NCBI GenBank assembly: GCA_033063855.1
Contig: CP093829.1
Coordinates: 25,637,537-25,701,536, forward strand
Length of the DNA stretch: 64,000 nucleotides
Direction: 5' to 3'
Source of the DNA: Smittia aterrima
Lineage: Eukaryota; Arthropoda; Insecta; Diptera; Chironomidae
Shown: piece by piece, positions 23,270-36,100 of the stretch
How positions within the stretch are numbered: the stretch's first letter is position 1
Layout of the letters: every line of letters starts with the position of its first letter
The notes under the pieces: generated by a model
What the model was told of the DNA's origin: nothing
What the model saw: only the letters and a program-made list of their open reading frames with translations
The model's database searches: none
Translations under genes and position numbers: made by a program

Positions 23270-26200
23270 AAGATCGAAAATGAAATGACATGATGTTTGA
23301 AGCGTTTGTGTGCGCCCCAAAATAGGTTGCATTTTAAATAACGAGTTGTGATGTCTTCGAGTTATCATCAAGCTTCGTTAAATTTGCATCGTTGGCCCGA
23401 GAGCTCGTCTCACATTCGCTTTCGACGATAATTAAAACGCCATCCTTGTTTCAATGATAACAAGGCACAAAAAATCAAAATAAAACTGCCCTTAATTGCG
23501 TAATTATCCAGGGCTTGCTGCCGATCGTCAACAGTTGCAAAATTTATTGATTGGAACTTGCTCTTTTCCAACGGAAAAAGTTATGTCAGAACGACGCCTG
23601 TCGGCAAAGTGGGGATCAGTTTTCAAGTATCGTAACACATTCTTCATCAATTGAAATATTTTTGTTTTTGAAATCAATCGCACTGACGAGTTAAACTTAC
23701 TGACGACCCTCAATTTGATATGATAAACTTTATGATTGATTTTATAGAATCTGCTGTTGCCGCTGTTTTAGTGAAAGAAAACAATTTTTTCCCTCATCCT
23801 GAGCAACATTACTAAATCATAAATTTTTTTTCATCTTCCACCCGCAATAAATGCTGAAGCACGTCAATCAAAAAAAAATGCCACATTAAAATCACATAAC
23901 AACAAGGCAATTTTGAAGTTCGATGCACAAGTGCTGCCGAGAACAGTGTGAGTAACAGCGGGCGGATTATGTTGCGAAAAAAAACACGAATTTTGCAAAT
24001 TTAATGAGGATGGAATGGCGTCTTTTTTCTCTCGCAGTGGTAAAACTTTTTTTATGAAGTGAAACTTTTCATCTGGCTCAACATAATAAATGGGAAAATA
24101 ATAACTCGAGTCAGATTTGTACGAGTGGTGCCGAGTAATAATTTCTTTTTAGTAAATTGATGCCGTTAGTATTTGACTCATGCGATTAACGCCTAAAATG
24201 GTAAAAAAAACAACAAATCATAACATTGTCTTGTGTACGTAAAGCGTAAAATCTTGGATTCTCTCATTTCTGACAAACACACGAAAATATCATCACTCCA
24301 CGAGGGATTGTGAGAGAGTGAGTTGAGAAGGAAAATAAATCCAGACATCAACCACAGTTTTCCGTTTGCTCGATCAGAACGACGAGTCGAGAAAGAAAGA
24401 AAAGTGTAAATGAAATTCCTAGCTATACTCGGTTCAAAATAGGATTATCATTATTTTTCCACCCCATCGACCCGAGAAACTACCATCGATTGCCATGAGC
24501 TGCATGAAACGGAGAAAAAACGAAGAATAACGTACAAAAGCTTGATGAAGAAGAAATTTCCTGACTTCCTTCCTAGAATCCTTTTTGATTTGAGAGCGTT
24601 TGCTGTTCTGTGAACAAACCTTTCCATCTACGCAGATGATCTCATGATGCCACGAGTACAAGACGAATACTCAGATAAAATTATATAAGAGCGACGTCGT
24701 TTGAAAATTTCTCAGATAATTTAACATGCACATATTTCATTCACATATTTCTTGTCGCCGCGTCCCCGAACCTCAAACCAATGTTGGTTTTCACCTCTTA
24801 CAACACCACCCCCAACACTCTTACACATCTTCAATCTGACACAAATGTGCCACGGTATAAAATGCGAATGATGAGAGGTGTAAAGGCATTTAACAGAGGC
24901 ATGCTTATTTGAGACTCAGGCAACCTCGCTATTGAACTAAATTCTCAAACAATGAATATTCCATGAAGCTGCCTTAGCAACACACCTGTCGTCCTTTATT
25001 TGGTTCATTACACGAACTAGAAGAGTAAGTTTTCACGAAAACGATTAAAGCATTATAGAAAGAAATTCGTTTGAAAGAATGAATTTTTCGCTAACTCAAA
25101 AGAAACACCACCGATGGCTGCACCGAAAATAAATCCTTTATGCTTCAAGCGCGCCACGAGTTTCTCGCACGTAAAAGCTTTCCAACAGTTAACGCTGTGT
25201 GAATGTTTGCAGTGAGCCCTCGAAAAGTGTGTCGATGATTTGAGGAAAGGATTATGAAAAGAGAAAGGTGAAAAGCAAGCGTTGAAAAAACTTTCCGAAA
25301 GAAGATTTTCTTTTTTTCCCCCTTCCATTATCAAACCCACAGCATGTTTTATGCGATCAAATGTTCTCCTCGTCTTTCTTTCGAGATTTTTTCTTCTTTG
25401 GGGTTAATGTAGAAATCGGCTGGGATCATCATGCATGTATAGAATGTCGGATGGCAACTAAAAAGGAAGCTCAGATTTGACTTCATGAAATTTAAATGAA
25501 AGCCGGACTGGACTTTCAACCTTTTTTCCAAGACATAATCTTCTTGCCTGTCTCATCTCGCTCATGCTTTTTATTTGTTGCCGTTCTTTAATCCCTTGGT
25601 CACACGATGAAAGAAGAAAAGTTCGTGTCCATAAATCTCTTGAAGATTTACCAAGTGTACTGATTACAGTGAAGTCTGATGGCAGTAGAGGTTTGAGGTG
25701 AAAAAAGTCAAGCAAGGACGTCAGACGATAACACGAGCTGAGCAAAACGACACTGAAGACAGACGAGCGAAGAACGCCATCGAAACGAAGGCAACATAAT
25801 TGAAGAGACGTTTTTGGTGAGTGTGGGAAGATGGAAAGGAGGAGCATGATGGTAAAAATATTCTAAGCGGCGAAATTATTCTTGGAAGTTCAATAAGCTC
25901 CCGAATCTCTGAATCTCTTATAGATGACAACGTGACGAAGATGTATTTTTAGTCTGAACCCTCCCGACACTCAAAACTTTTTTATTTTCATCGGAAAAGT
26001 TTTTGTTCGTTTCCGAAGGTTGTCAACAAAGTCCCTGGATGATTAGCTCACAAAGCGTCGGAAAAGTTTTGGTCGACTCCTTTCAGTTAGACAGCGAGCC
26101 GGAGCGGAAAACGTTATCAAGACCGTCGTTCCGCACTAAGGGAGTCAAAAGCTAGTTAACACCCGACGAGAAGCGGACATGAACAACAGGAAAACTTTCT

Positions 26201-27696
26201 CTCTCCGTCCCATGTGGCGATGCGGTGTACGTTGTCAAGTCTGCACTCTGTGCTAGAAAATCGTTTCCACACAAAAGCATATTGTACATCGCTAGCATTT
26301 GCTATATTTCCAGCATATTAAATGGTAAAGTTGGCTCTGACGCTCTCTCTCTGTACTTGCTTCTTGCCATAATACGACCGGAACGACAGCAACTCATACC
26401 ACTTCGTGTTTTCTCTCGAATGCCGTCGCTCTGCTACCCTTTACATTGTTTTCATTGCCGGCTTCAGATAGTGTTCGATATGAAAGCATAAAAACGAGAA
26501 GTAGAAAAAATTGGGGAAGCGAGGGAAAACTAAAACCATCCGTCCATTCTCGTTCGAGAGTTTCTCGACTCGACTTTTTTCCTACCGCACAATCATTTTT
26601 TTAACAATCTCTTCTTGTTCGTATTTCCACACAGTTTTTACAGCTTTTTGCTTCGGGTACGCTTTCCCGTTGTCGCTTCCCATTCCTACACCACATCACT
26701 TGCCTTGATCCCAACGAGAAACTCTGAACGAGAAACAATTTTTTCCTCGCCTGCCACACTTATTTTCCCTCTTGTTTTTGTTGTTGTTCGTGTGCTGCTC
26801 GTTCGTTTGCCCGACGATTACTTCTGGCTGTTGAATTGTGGGTGGCTTTCGAGTGAGTAAAGGAGTCGGGGGTTGGCATGATGATGGGAAAAATGTGTAG
26901 AGCTATAATACTCTTTGCTTCGCTTTCGGGTAGATATTTCAGAAAGGCAGTCGAGAGACTGAACCATTTGAATTGGTGATGTGCACACAGGCGTTTGGAT
27001 AGAGTGGGGATTTGTGAAGAAGGAAGAGAAGCGTGCGGGTGGCTCAATAAGTGTGGGCGGCAGATGATTATGGCAGAGAGCGGCAGCAGATGAAGACAAA
27101 CCTGAAGGAAGGCGGATGAAATTTATATTTTTTGTCCTTTCTTTCTTTTTTTGCTTTCATAGAGTTCTTCGGAGGCGAGTTTGTTCGCGGCGAAATTAAT
27201 TGATTTTTAATAGGATCGTGTGGTGGAAGTTCACTCCATTCTAGATTACACTCTAACGATATAAAAGCTATGTAATTTTTCTCGCAAGCTACCGTTATTA
27301 TCATTTTTGCCTTCTGCCTTTTTTTATCCGTCGAGCTGATGCTGCTGAATAAAAAAGATTTTATAAAATAAAAGTTCAAAGCGACGGTGAGCTTTGGTAA
27401 GCGAACAACGAATGTTTCTCTAGGTATTCATAAAAAAGACTAGTACGTATAAGATATCTTAACAGTGGAAGTTTTAAACCTCAATCTTTGACAACCCTTT
27501 CAACTGCTTCTACAAACTTCTCTCCCTTTATTCTTAACCGAACCACCCGCTACTAATGCCAAACGAGATTCTCTTCATTCTACAGCAGACTTGAGATGCT
27601 AATTTCTCGTTTTATTTACATTTCAGAAAATTTGTCGCTTCTGACTCTACACACATTTAACACGAAACATAAATTTTCGCTTTTCCTTTCTCTGCT
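23270..27696. other. No gene seen; 3' flank of the bHLH repressor gene
   Basis: 4.4 kb without a recognisable protein. Several overlapping open frames of 80-130 codons at 25.0-27.4 kb run on both strands, but they are compositionally odd (Ser, Phe, Arg, His-rich) and resemble nothing. The sequence is less AT-rich around 25.5-27.1 kb than elsewhere. It probably contains the 3' UTR and distal regulatory sequence of the neighbouring repressor gene; this is inference. Confidence 0.5.
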
Positions 27697-30153
27697 CTAC
27701 CACGGTCGCCATACATCATCTTCCTCGTTGACGACAAAATTTTGTTGTTTGTTCTCGAGATTTTCGTCGACCATCATATCACGATAGTGGGCAGTTGTCG
27801 TGTGATGGATCGATTTGTGTGTCGGATAGGTTTGTACCGATGAATAATCGTCTGTCTCAATCTTTGATGGTGGAATGAGCAGGGACAGTGGTGGTGTTGA
27901 CGCTGGCGACGATGAAACGCGATGCGATGGAATGATGATGGACGTTGCTAATGGACGCTGCTCGCAAATATCTTTATCGCTGCTATTTACAGCATTATCA
28001 ATTGTAAAATTGCTCTCTTCACTTGCTTCCAAATCGTCAGACGACGGCTTTTGATGATGATGAACGCTGTTGGCTGATGACATGGGCGAGGGTGTTTTTA
28101 AATCCTTTAGCGTTATTGTGCTACTGACGTTTTCCGTCTTATTTAGCAACACAGCCGAAGCTGTTTGGCTGCCATTAATGGTTAGAATCTTTTTATACAT
28201 TTCCCACTCGGAATCAGGAATATTATTGCTCGATGCTGTCGGAGGGAGATTGGTTGTCTGGAATCATGTGAAGAAATAAGAACGATTACATAAAACAGAT
28301 AGCAGAGGGGAGAACTTTTGAAAAACAAATAGCGTTTATTCATTAAGTGGGTGCGAATAAGAGCGAGCTTTCCACAAAAGTGGTTAATTTAAGCATTTTA
28401 ATTGTTCGTTGGCATATCTCATTCCCTCTAGCTCACCTCGCAAACATTACTCATATTCAGCTGTTGTTGCTGCTGTCGTCTATTCAGCTCGATGAGACTT
28501 TCGAAATCTGTTGTCGGTACGTTGGAGTTGAGGCCAAGGGCAGAGGCTAATTGCTGTACATAATTTTGTGGTGGCATTGTGTTGGGGGATGGAATTGAAT
28601 TCAGATCGTCTGACAATGCTGCTTTTGCCTCCTGCTGAGGAAATTAAAAGGAAAATAAAAAAGTACGTAAATCCTCGACGGCAGTTCAAGTTAAAAAGTC
28701 GAAAAAGCAATTTTCAATTGCGAATCTCGATTCATTAGAAATTCAGCCCTTTGTGCCCTTTCCCAAACCTCACTCTCCAGCATTCATAGTCGTTTTCTTT
28801 TATCTCTAGAAGCGTGGAGCGAATCACCCTAAGAAAATAACGAAGAAGCAAGAGTAGAAAACAAATTGAGCTCCAAAATGGAGCAATTAATCATTTCGCT
28901 CCTTTTGCTTCCTCGAGAAGGGAAAAATACTAGCAAGTGCGCTCAACACGGACTGAATGCTAAATGCGCTTAAGGGTGGGAAGTACCAGTATGTAGGATA
29001 TTCACTTTCATCAACAATTTTTCCATTTTACTTACCGCAATTCGCTCCTTTTCAACAGATTTTATCATCGCTTTTTTTGGCGGGACCGGAGACTGAGTCA
29101 CTGACTCATCGCTCTTGTCAACGAATGATTTATTCCGTTTGCTGCTCGTAATTGCTTTGTTAGATGTTTTTCTAGTGACTGGTGGTTGTTTATTTGTTGA
29201 CGGCAAGGACGATGATGATGATGAAAAATTATCCGCAACTAATGTCGTCGTTGTCGTCAGCGGCGAAGCTGAAGTGCTCTGCCGACCGTTGTTATTCTCG
29301 TCTTGACTGTTAGTGGGCGGGCTGTTGACATTTTTACTTAGGTTGAGCGCGCCATCATGATTGATTTTGCTATAATCCAGTGGATTGATAGAGTCTTGAC
29401 TTGTATCGGTGTTATTCATTGTAGAAGGCGTTCGAAGGTAATCTCGAGACGTCATTGAATGATCCTTTGAACTAGAAATAGTAATTTCAGTGTCTATTTC
29501 TAGGACACAAGAATCAAGATGACGTAAAAGTCGAGATTTCGACCCCGGATCGCTAAGAGATGGAACGGTCGCTGATGGTAGAGGTTCTGGAGTTGCGAGA
29601 TAACGAGCGACTTCTCTAGCACAATCAGAATAGCCTGCTCGATATTTATTTATCTCAGGATTTTCTAAATTGCGATGGCGCTGAAACTCTCGGACTGTGA
29701 TTTCAAGGATGTCTGTTGAACAAACATAATTGATAAATCAAATGTCATTGAGAACTCTGAAAAGTTTGGGTTTTACCAGCTTTTTCAAGCTTAGAGTGCT
29801 TTTGCTTTTGTCCATCGATTGACTTTGTGTTTTTCGTTGTCGATTCAACGATGAGAGCTTTTAAAACAGCGAGACTCTGATTAATCCTCGCTCGCCTTCT
29901 CTTCTCCATTAACGGTTTATTTGCTCGCTTTGGTTCGCCGCTCTCAATATTCATCGCTTGGTTTGATGTTGGTGCTAATTTTATGATGCTACCGCCTGAC
30001 AATGAGAGATGGATGAGCACAAAAAAATCATAAAACTTTTCCGCTCTAAACTGAGTAAAAAGCTTTCCCACAACCACCACAATTTTAAGAGGATTAAATC
30101 CATTTACCGAGTTCAAATTTATTCGCTTTGCTGGAGTCCTTTTTTGCCGTCAT
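27697..30153 (-). CDS. Side: bHLH-Orange transcriptional repressor with C-terminal WRPW (Side-like, hairy/Hes family)
   Basis: Five exons: 30108-30153, 29777-29995, 29036-29712, 28437-28634, 27697-28257; 566 residues. A basic helix-loop-helix begins near residue 35 (KRANKPLMEKRRRARINQSL), with the family's proline in the basic region, and continues over a splice at KLEKADILEITV. The loop carries an insertion (KNTKSIDGQKQ). An Orange domain follows (NKYRAGYSDCAREVARYLAT) and then a long Ser/Thr/Asn-rich tail. The last four residues are WRPW, the Groucho co-repressor recruitment motif. Hairy-family proteins bind N-box or C-site DNA and repress targets during neurogenesis and patterning. Features recalled for fly Side (CG10446), such as RRANKPLMEKRR and the extended loop, fit better than hairy, deadpan or E(spl). 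CtBP-like motifs are also visible (ALNLSK). The gene stands alone in a 16-kb interval, typical of a developmentally regulated factor. The family is certain, the paralogue likely. Confidence 0.9.
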
Positions 30154-33100
30154 GTTCTTTGTGCTGTCAACGATCGCGAGCTGCTTTTATGTTGATTCAG
30201 AAAATTCACTAACTCACAAAACAACTGAACAAACAGCGCACCTCGCGTGTCCGTCCTTATTTGCTTAGCAAAGTTTGGCGGAGAATCGTTAGATGAAATT
30301 AAAAAGTTAACACATTATCACGTTGCTGCACTCGTTTTCGTATTTCAATGTACGTCACTTGTAATCGCTTCATAGATAAAAATCAGAGCGGTGGGAGAAA
30401 AGTTTTTCCTTTTTATTACTCCGACGACACGCTTCCGCAGTATTATAAATTTCCTTCTACTAGCACTCAACGGTTCGACGTTTCCTCTAGGGTCGTTTTG
30501 GGGCGGCTTTCGAAAACTTTTATTTCATTCGTTCCTTTACCCGCCGATTGCGCTTTTATTTTCTTATCACAAACTTTTCATCTCCAAACGAGAGAATTTT
30601 TCATTTAATATTTCACTAGACGTCTCCACTTCTTGATTCGACTTTACCGCACAAGAATAAATTAAAAATTCCGCTTTCTTGAGATTTCCTTTATTAATGG
30701 TCGAAAAAGGCAGCTCCGTCGAGTATTCTCATCTAATTAATAATTATGTTGCTCCTAAACGAGCTCTTCACTTTTAGACTCGGACGTGGTCACACTATTT
30801 CACTTTCCACACTCTCAACGACAAACTTCCACAGCTATTGACCTTTCACACTTTATCGCTGTAGCTCGGTAGAGAAACTCATCGTATCAACAGCTCGTAT
30901 GGCGCTAATGGATATTCTGGATATTATTAATCTAATTGTCTGGTCGAGGCGTGCAAGTGTGTACACAGAAATTGGAACGGTAGATAATTGAAAAACGCAT
31001 TCGATTTGTTCCACCCACTCGCTCGCGTTTTAGTTTTCGGTAAAAGTCACGCCAAAAAAATATAAAATAAAACTTATTGTGAGGTTATTCCGTGTTATAT
31101 TTTATTGTTCACCCTCACTCATCGAGCGACAGATTTCTCTGTTTACGAAAATATTTTTTATTTATTTTAAAATTTTCACTCCCTTAGAACACGAGAGCGC
31201 GAACGCTGCGAAAATGAATGTATCATCGACACCCCGTCAGCGCACGATACTCCTCGTTAATATTTCAACGTTGGCTGCACGACAAACACTGAAAGTATTC
31301 TACCGCTTGCTGCTTGCTTTTATATTTCATTCAATCAAAGTTTCCCGAGAGCACGTTCTCGACTGCGTACTAAAAACGTCGCCCGACAATGGTTTTAAGA
31401 CTGAAGTCGGAAAGTGTCAAAACATAATTGCGGTTAAGCATATCTCGATTCAATTTGAATCGAAATTGATCTCAAAGGAATGGAAAGTCGATTGCGCATG
31501 TCACCAGACAAAAGCCGAACGACCTTAATAGAATTCTACAACAACATCGGAAACCGACAGAAGAGAAAACCCAAAAAATCAAGAAGATTTTCCTATTGCG
31601 CCTTGCTTGATAATAAACTATTCGGACGAAGCCGAACACGTTAAGTGGAGAAAGGAAAAGCGCCTTTCCTCAGGGAGACATGCTGTCGTGTGTCGAAGGT
31701 TTCAAAACGAATTTTCGTCTTTGCGAAAATGCTATTGACGTGGATTATATTTGTTTTGAAGTCATAAATATTTGGTTCGAAGACATGGAGCAAAAGATAT
31801 TCGCTCAGAAATCGACTTTCACAACCTCTGGATTCACAGCAATTACACTTGTAACTCAGACCGTTTAGTTCCGAATCCTCGCTACGCTTTAGCATTTCCA
31901 CTTGATTTTTCCATCTTCATATATTCCAAGCACACAAGAGCAAATGCTCAACTCACGAAGAACAAAAAAAAAAAGATTCTCTGGCACACGTTTCGTATTT
32001 TTATGTGGATATAGCGCTTCTTTTTTATTGTGCAAACGATGGAAACGTTCTCTATGCTTTATATGGCGCAAAAACAGGGAGCTGCTGTGTATGTACAATG
32101 ATATGACGATTGGATATTGGAGTGAGAGCATCGTATGGCTTAAACAAGCCAGCCGTACGTGTATGTGAAATAATAGTTGTTGGTTTTCAGATTTTTCGGG
32201 TGGAAGAAAGGGCGGCTCGACTGAATTTATGGTGACGAATTGGGCTGTCGTTTGGTTTGAGAGGTCATGTGCGCTCGTTCTCTCGCTTCATGGGTGAGAT
32301 GGTTCAGAATAGATTATGAGTTGAATATGAAACGACAGTCGACATCTTCTCTACCCATTCCAAAACAAACTGAAAGCACAGATAAATCATGAGATTTTAA
32401 CATATACACTTCTTCGGCACATGTTAATCTTTCGCAACTAAAACTAACAGATCATCATCGCTGCCATATACTTTAGAAAGACTTTCTTTTTTAGAATCGT
32501 AAGCTTGGGGCGGTAAGAACTCACTACACAAAGGGTAGATTTAAAGTTCGAAGCGATTAAACGATAAACATGTTTTCATGTCACTATCAAGACTCTTGTT
32601 TCAAGACACATTAACAATGATGTGCGGCTTAAACCTAGATGATTCATTTCTTCTATCGTCTGGCTTCCTTTTGTTGTCTTCCTTGTCCTCGGAGACGCTG
32701 TCAAGTAGTCATGAACTGCCTTCATTCACTCTGCCGCCTTTCATTGGCAAGTCCACTTTTCGAACCTATTAATTGCACCATCACAAAAACTTAATTTGTG
32801 TTTGCTGAGACTATAGCAGGTCATCAAATGCAAAGTTAAAAAATGTGCGGATGAAGATTTCTATTATGAGGTTACTGGCCCGCAATCTCAAACTCATTGC
32901 TCGAAAGCCTTTATGAAAAATAATTATTTTCACCCTTGATGCTAGAGTTGGAATGGCGAAGAGTTGCGGCAAACACGACGATGAGGAGATGGAAATTATC
33001 GTGCCATGTTAACGCTCTGAGTTGAAAGCGAGTTGGATAAAAGCCATTTTATGGATCCTTGTTGAACAAAAAGTGGGGGATGAGATTTTTTATTTCGTCT

Positions 33101-36100
33101 CTAGTCGACTCTTTCTTTTTCCTCCCAGCAGAGCTTTACTCATGAAAAGTTTTCCTTTAACGAAGGATGCTGTGCACCAACAATTGTAGAGCGAAGCGAA
33201 ACCGATGAGAAGCAGCAACGGCAAGCGTAACAGAAGGCAGAGAATTGTAAACGACGCGCACTGAACTTGCAAAAGCTCTGCAGTCTAAAAGATCGCTGTG
33301 CTTTCAGCGCAAACTGTTTCGCTTTGTCGTCATCGAGAATCTAAAAGTTTCTGTCTCATTCATGTGTTCGCATTCGTTTTTATGTCGCTGCCATTTGAAA
33401 CGTCACATAACGACTAAAAACTGTTTCGGATTGCTATCGTCTCGAAGCTCATGCTATTAAACAATAAAGTCACATAAACCTCTAGGAAACGATAACAAGA
33501 TTAATGAGTTGGTTCAACCTTTCAGTACACCCGTAAGAACTGCTGTGACTTCATTCATAGGCATTTCTCCTCATGAAACGCTACTTCTTTTCTTTTTTCA
33601 CGCGTGAGGTTTAAACAACTCTTGACAAAAGAAGTAAACCCACAAGAGACAAACATCTACGTCAAGTTTTCTCTTGAACGAAAGATATTCATTACTAGAC
33701 TGAGCTTTTTCTGTCTTTCCAATACGGTACCGTTTAAGCTTCCTAAACATGCAAATTTACTCGCCTTTGTTCCTCGTTCGCTTTCGACCCTCGTGGGCAA
33801 AATAGTTTTGTGTTAAAAGCAGGAGCATGCTCTGAAAAATCCTCATAAACCTAACGCGAAATTTAGATGACATGCTCTAACGAGCGGCTCTCGAAGTCCC
33901 TACAACTTCGTTCCTTTATTCGCGCTTGAATCAACACACTGAAGTTTTGCTCTGATGTGTCTTCACTCTCCCCGTCACCAGGGATTATCTCGAATAAGCT
34001 TGTTACTCGAATTTCAAACTCAACCTCCGTAACATTGTGCAAATTTTCTTTTTCCTTCTCTGTATTTCACCCGACTAACGTCGAGTGTCATGATGTTGAA
34101 AAAATTGTGTGCAGCATAGCAGCAGCTCATTGCGATGAACCGAGAACGAGCTATTCAACGTATGTATAATCAATTTATGGCGCGGGAGTTGAGAGGAGGA
34201 ATGGGAGATAAGTGATAGCAGGAAAGATGTAGAGATTCGAGAGCAAACTGAAAAGCCGGATGGAGAAACCCGAGCGAGGTTAAATATAGAAATCATTCGG
34301 CGTGAAGACAAAGTCTCGTCTGCCGAAAATCACGAAGAGTTTAGGATTAATTGGTAAATTGTGCTAAAACCGCAGAATTTTTCTTCTGCTAAGCAAGCAG
34401 CTCGTTCATGCATGATGGAATATTCAACTTCAACCCTTTCACTAGTAGATGCTTTCCAATAACTCATCTCTGCTTTCGACTTCGCCCTCATACTCGGAGT
34501 GAGAGATGTGCTGCCGACGAAAATGAATTTCCACATAAATTGGAAACGACGTTAGTGGAGTGAGAGACGAAGCGGAGCGATGTATTGCCATCTAGTAAAG
34601 CATACATGATACAAAAGAACGTTAGCAAAATGTGCTGCTGCTTTTGTTTCACCACCGCACACTCTAACTTGTTATCGAGGCAAATCGTCTGTGCATCGCT
34701 ATCGAAATGAAGAGAGAAGAACTTCTCTCGTTTTTTTTATGAAGCCTTCAACATCAGACGAGTCATACAGAGGCAATCGTTTCGTTAATGAATCGAAAAG
34801 TCTCGTTTATTATCTTTACAGCTTTATTGTTTGTTATCGTCTCGGAAGCCGAGTGGGTGTTGTCGAGACAGTGAACGATGATTCTCTAGTTTTCAATTAC
34901 ATCGTCACCCTGTTGATTTTCTAAATATCACCATCAGAAGAAAAATCACGATGACAAGTGAGCTCAGCTCTTTCATGCCAATCAATCACGTCGTAATATT
35001 TTGCATAATAAAAGTCTTGCAGACCCTCAACTCTCCTCTCAATGTAGCCACAAGGTACTCATCATCGTGATCACCTCCAACAGCACGGCTCATTCGGCAG
35101 AAATGAAAATTTTCCATTTATAATTTACATTCGGTCGACGTTAAGTGTGCTGCCTCTGGGCACATAAATTATTCTCCCCATTGGCATGGCAAAACTATTA
35201 ATGCCGCTCAGCAAAGTTGTGGAGGGGTATTTTCGAAGTGGAAGGGGTTGAAAGCATTAATGACTTGGAATATATGTGTGGAAATCCTGATGTGACAATT
35301 TTATGTAGCTATCGCTCGTTGTGAAAGAGCGTTAATGTGACACTGGCATGAGGCGGCAGCAGCCCGAAAGCGCCTGATATCTCTATTTGTTGTCAAGTAT
35401 CTCACTCCACCATTCGCATCATCCATGACAATTTGTGTTCGAAAATATTCTCCTAACTGAAGCTCCCATGGCTCCAAATAGGAAACTTTCTAATCGATTG
35501 CAGAAAAACGGCATCGACGAACTCGTCCTCTAACCACAATTTATTCGACAAAGGCTGCATGATCTGCTGCTGCTGTTCATGTTGCTGCTTTCGACTGGCT
35601 TCGGAAGGGAAACGTGTGGCATAAAGCCTTAATCGGGTATAAATTGTAGCGATGTTCCATCTCCGCACCAACTGTGAATTTCATTTTTTTTTTGTCCATT
35701 GAATGTCAGAGCCACTCATGTCGTTATGCTGCGACTCTCGCTCAGCGTATTTTGGTTTTCAGGGCATAATCCAGTCGGAAAATTTGATGTGTATGATAAT
35801 AGGCTTGCTGTGAATAAGCGAGAACGGAGCAAGGGAGAGAGTGCGACAACGGTTTGGTGGTGAGGGGGGAAATAAATTTTCATATAATTTAATGCTTTCC
35901 ACGCTTTTCTTCTCAAACCCTCGACTCCAAACGAGGCAAAAAATCGCTGTTGTCGTTGGTGTCGACATTTTGCGAACTTTTCTCGTCTCTACTCGTGCCG
36001 TTCCCTCGTTTCGTTTCGTATCGTTTTCGCTCGCTCTGCTATTATACGCAATACTGTTGATGCTTGTTGTTGAGTGGCGTGCTGCCTTACACCCGTGCTG

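Noticed and set aside
25458..25847. 129-codon minus-strand open frame
   Set aside because: Composition is odd, overlapping frames on both strands are also open, and no homology is recognised.
26760..27379. Several 90-100 codon minus-strand frames in tandem
   Set aside because: No plausible splice chain joins them and no domain is recognisable; more likely non-coding flank of the bHLH gene.
31079..31528. 149-codon plus-strand open frame upstream of the bHLH gene
   Set aside because: No family pattern, begins in T-rich sequence, no splice context; consistent with a chance frame.
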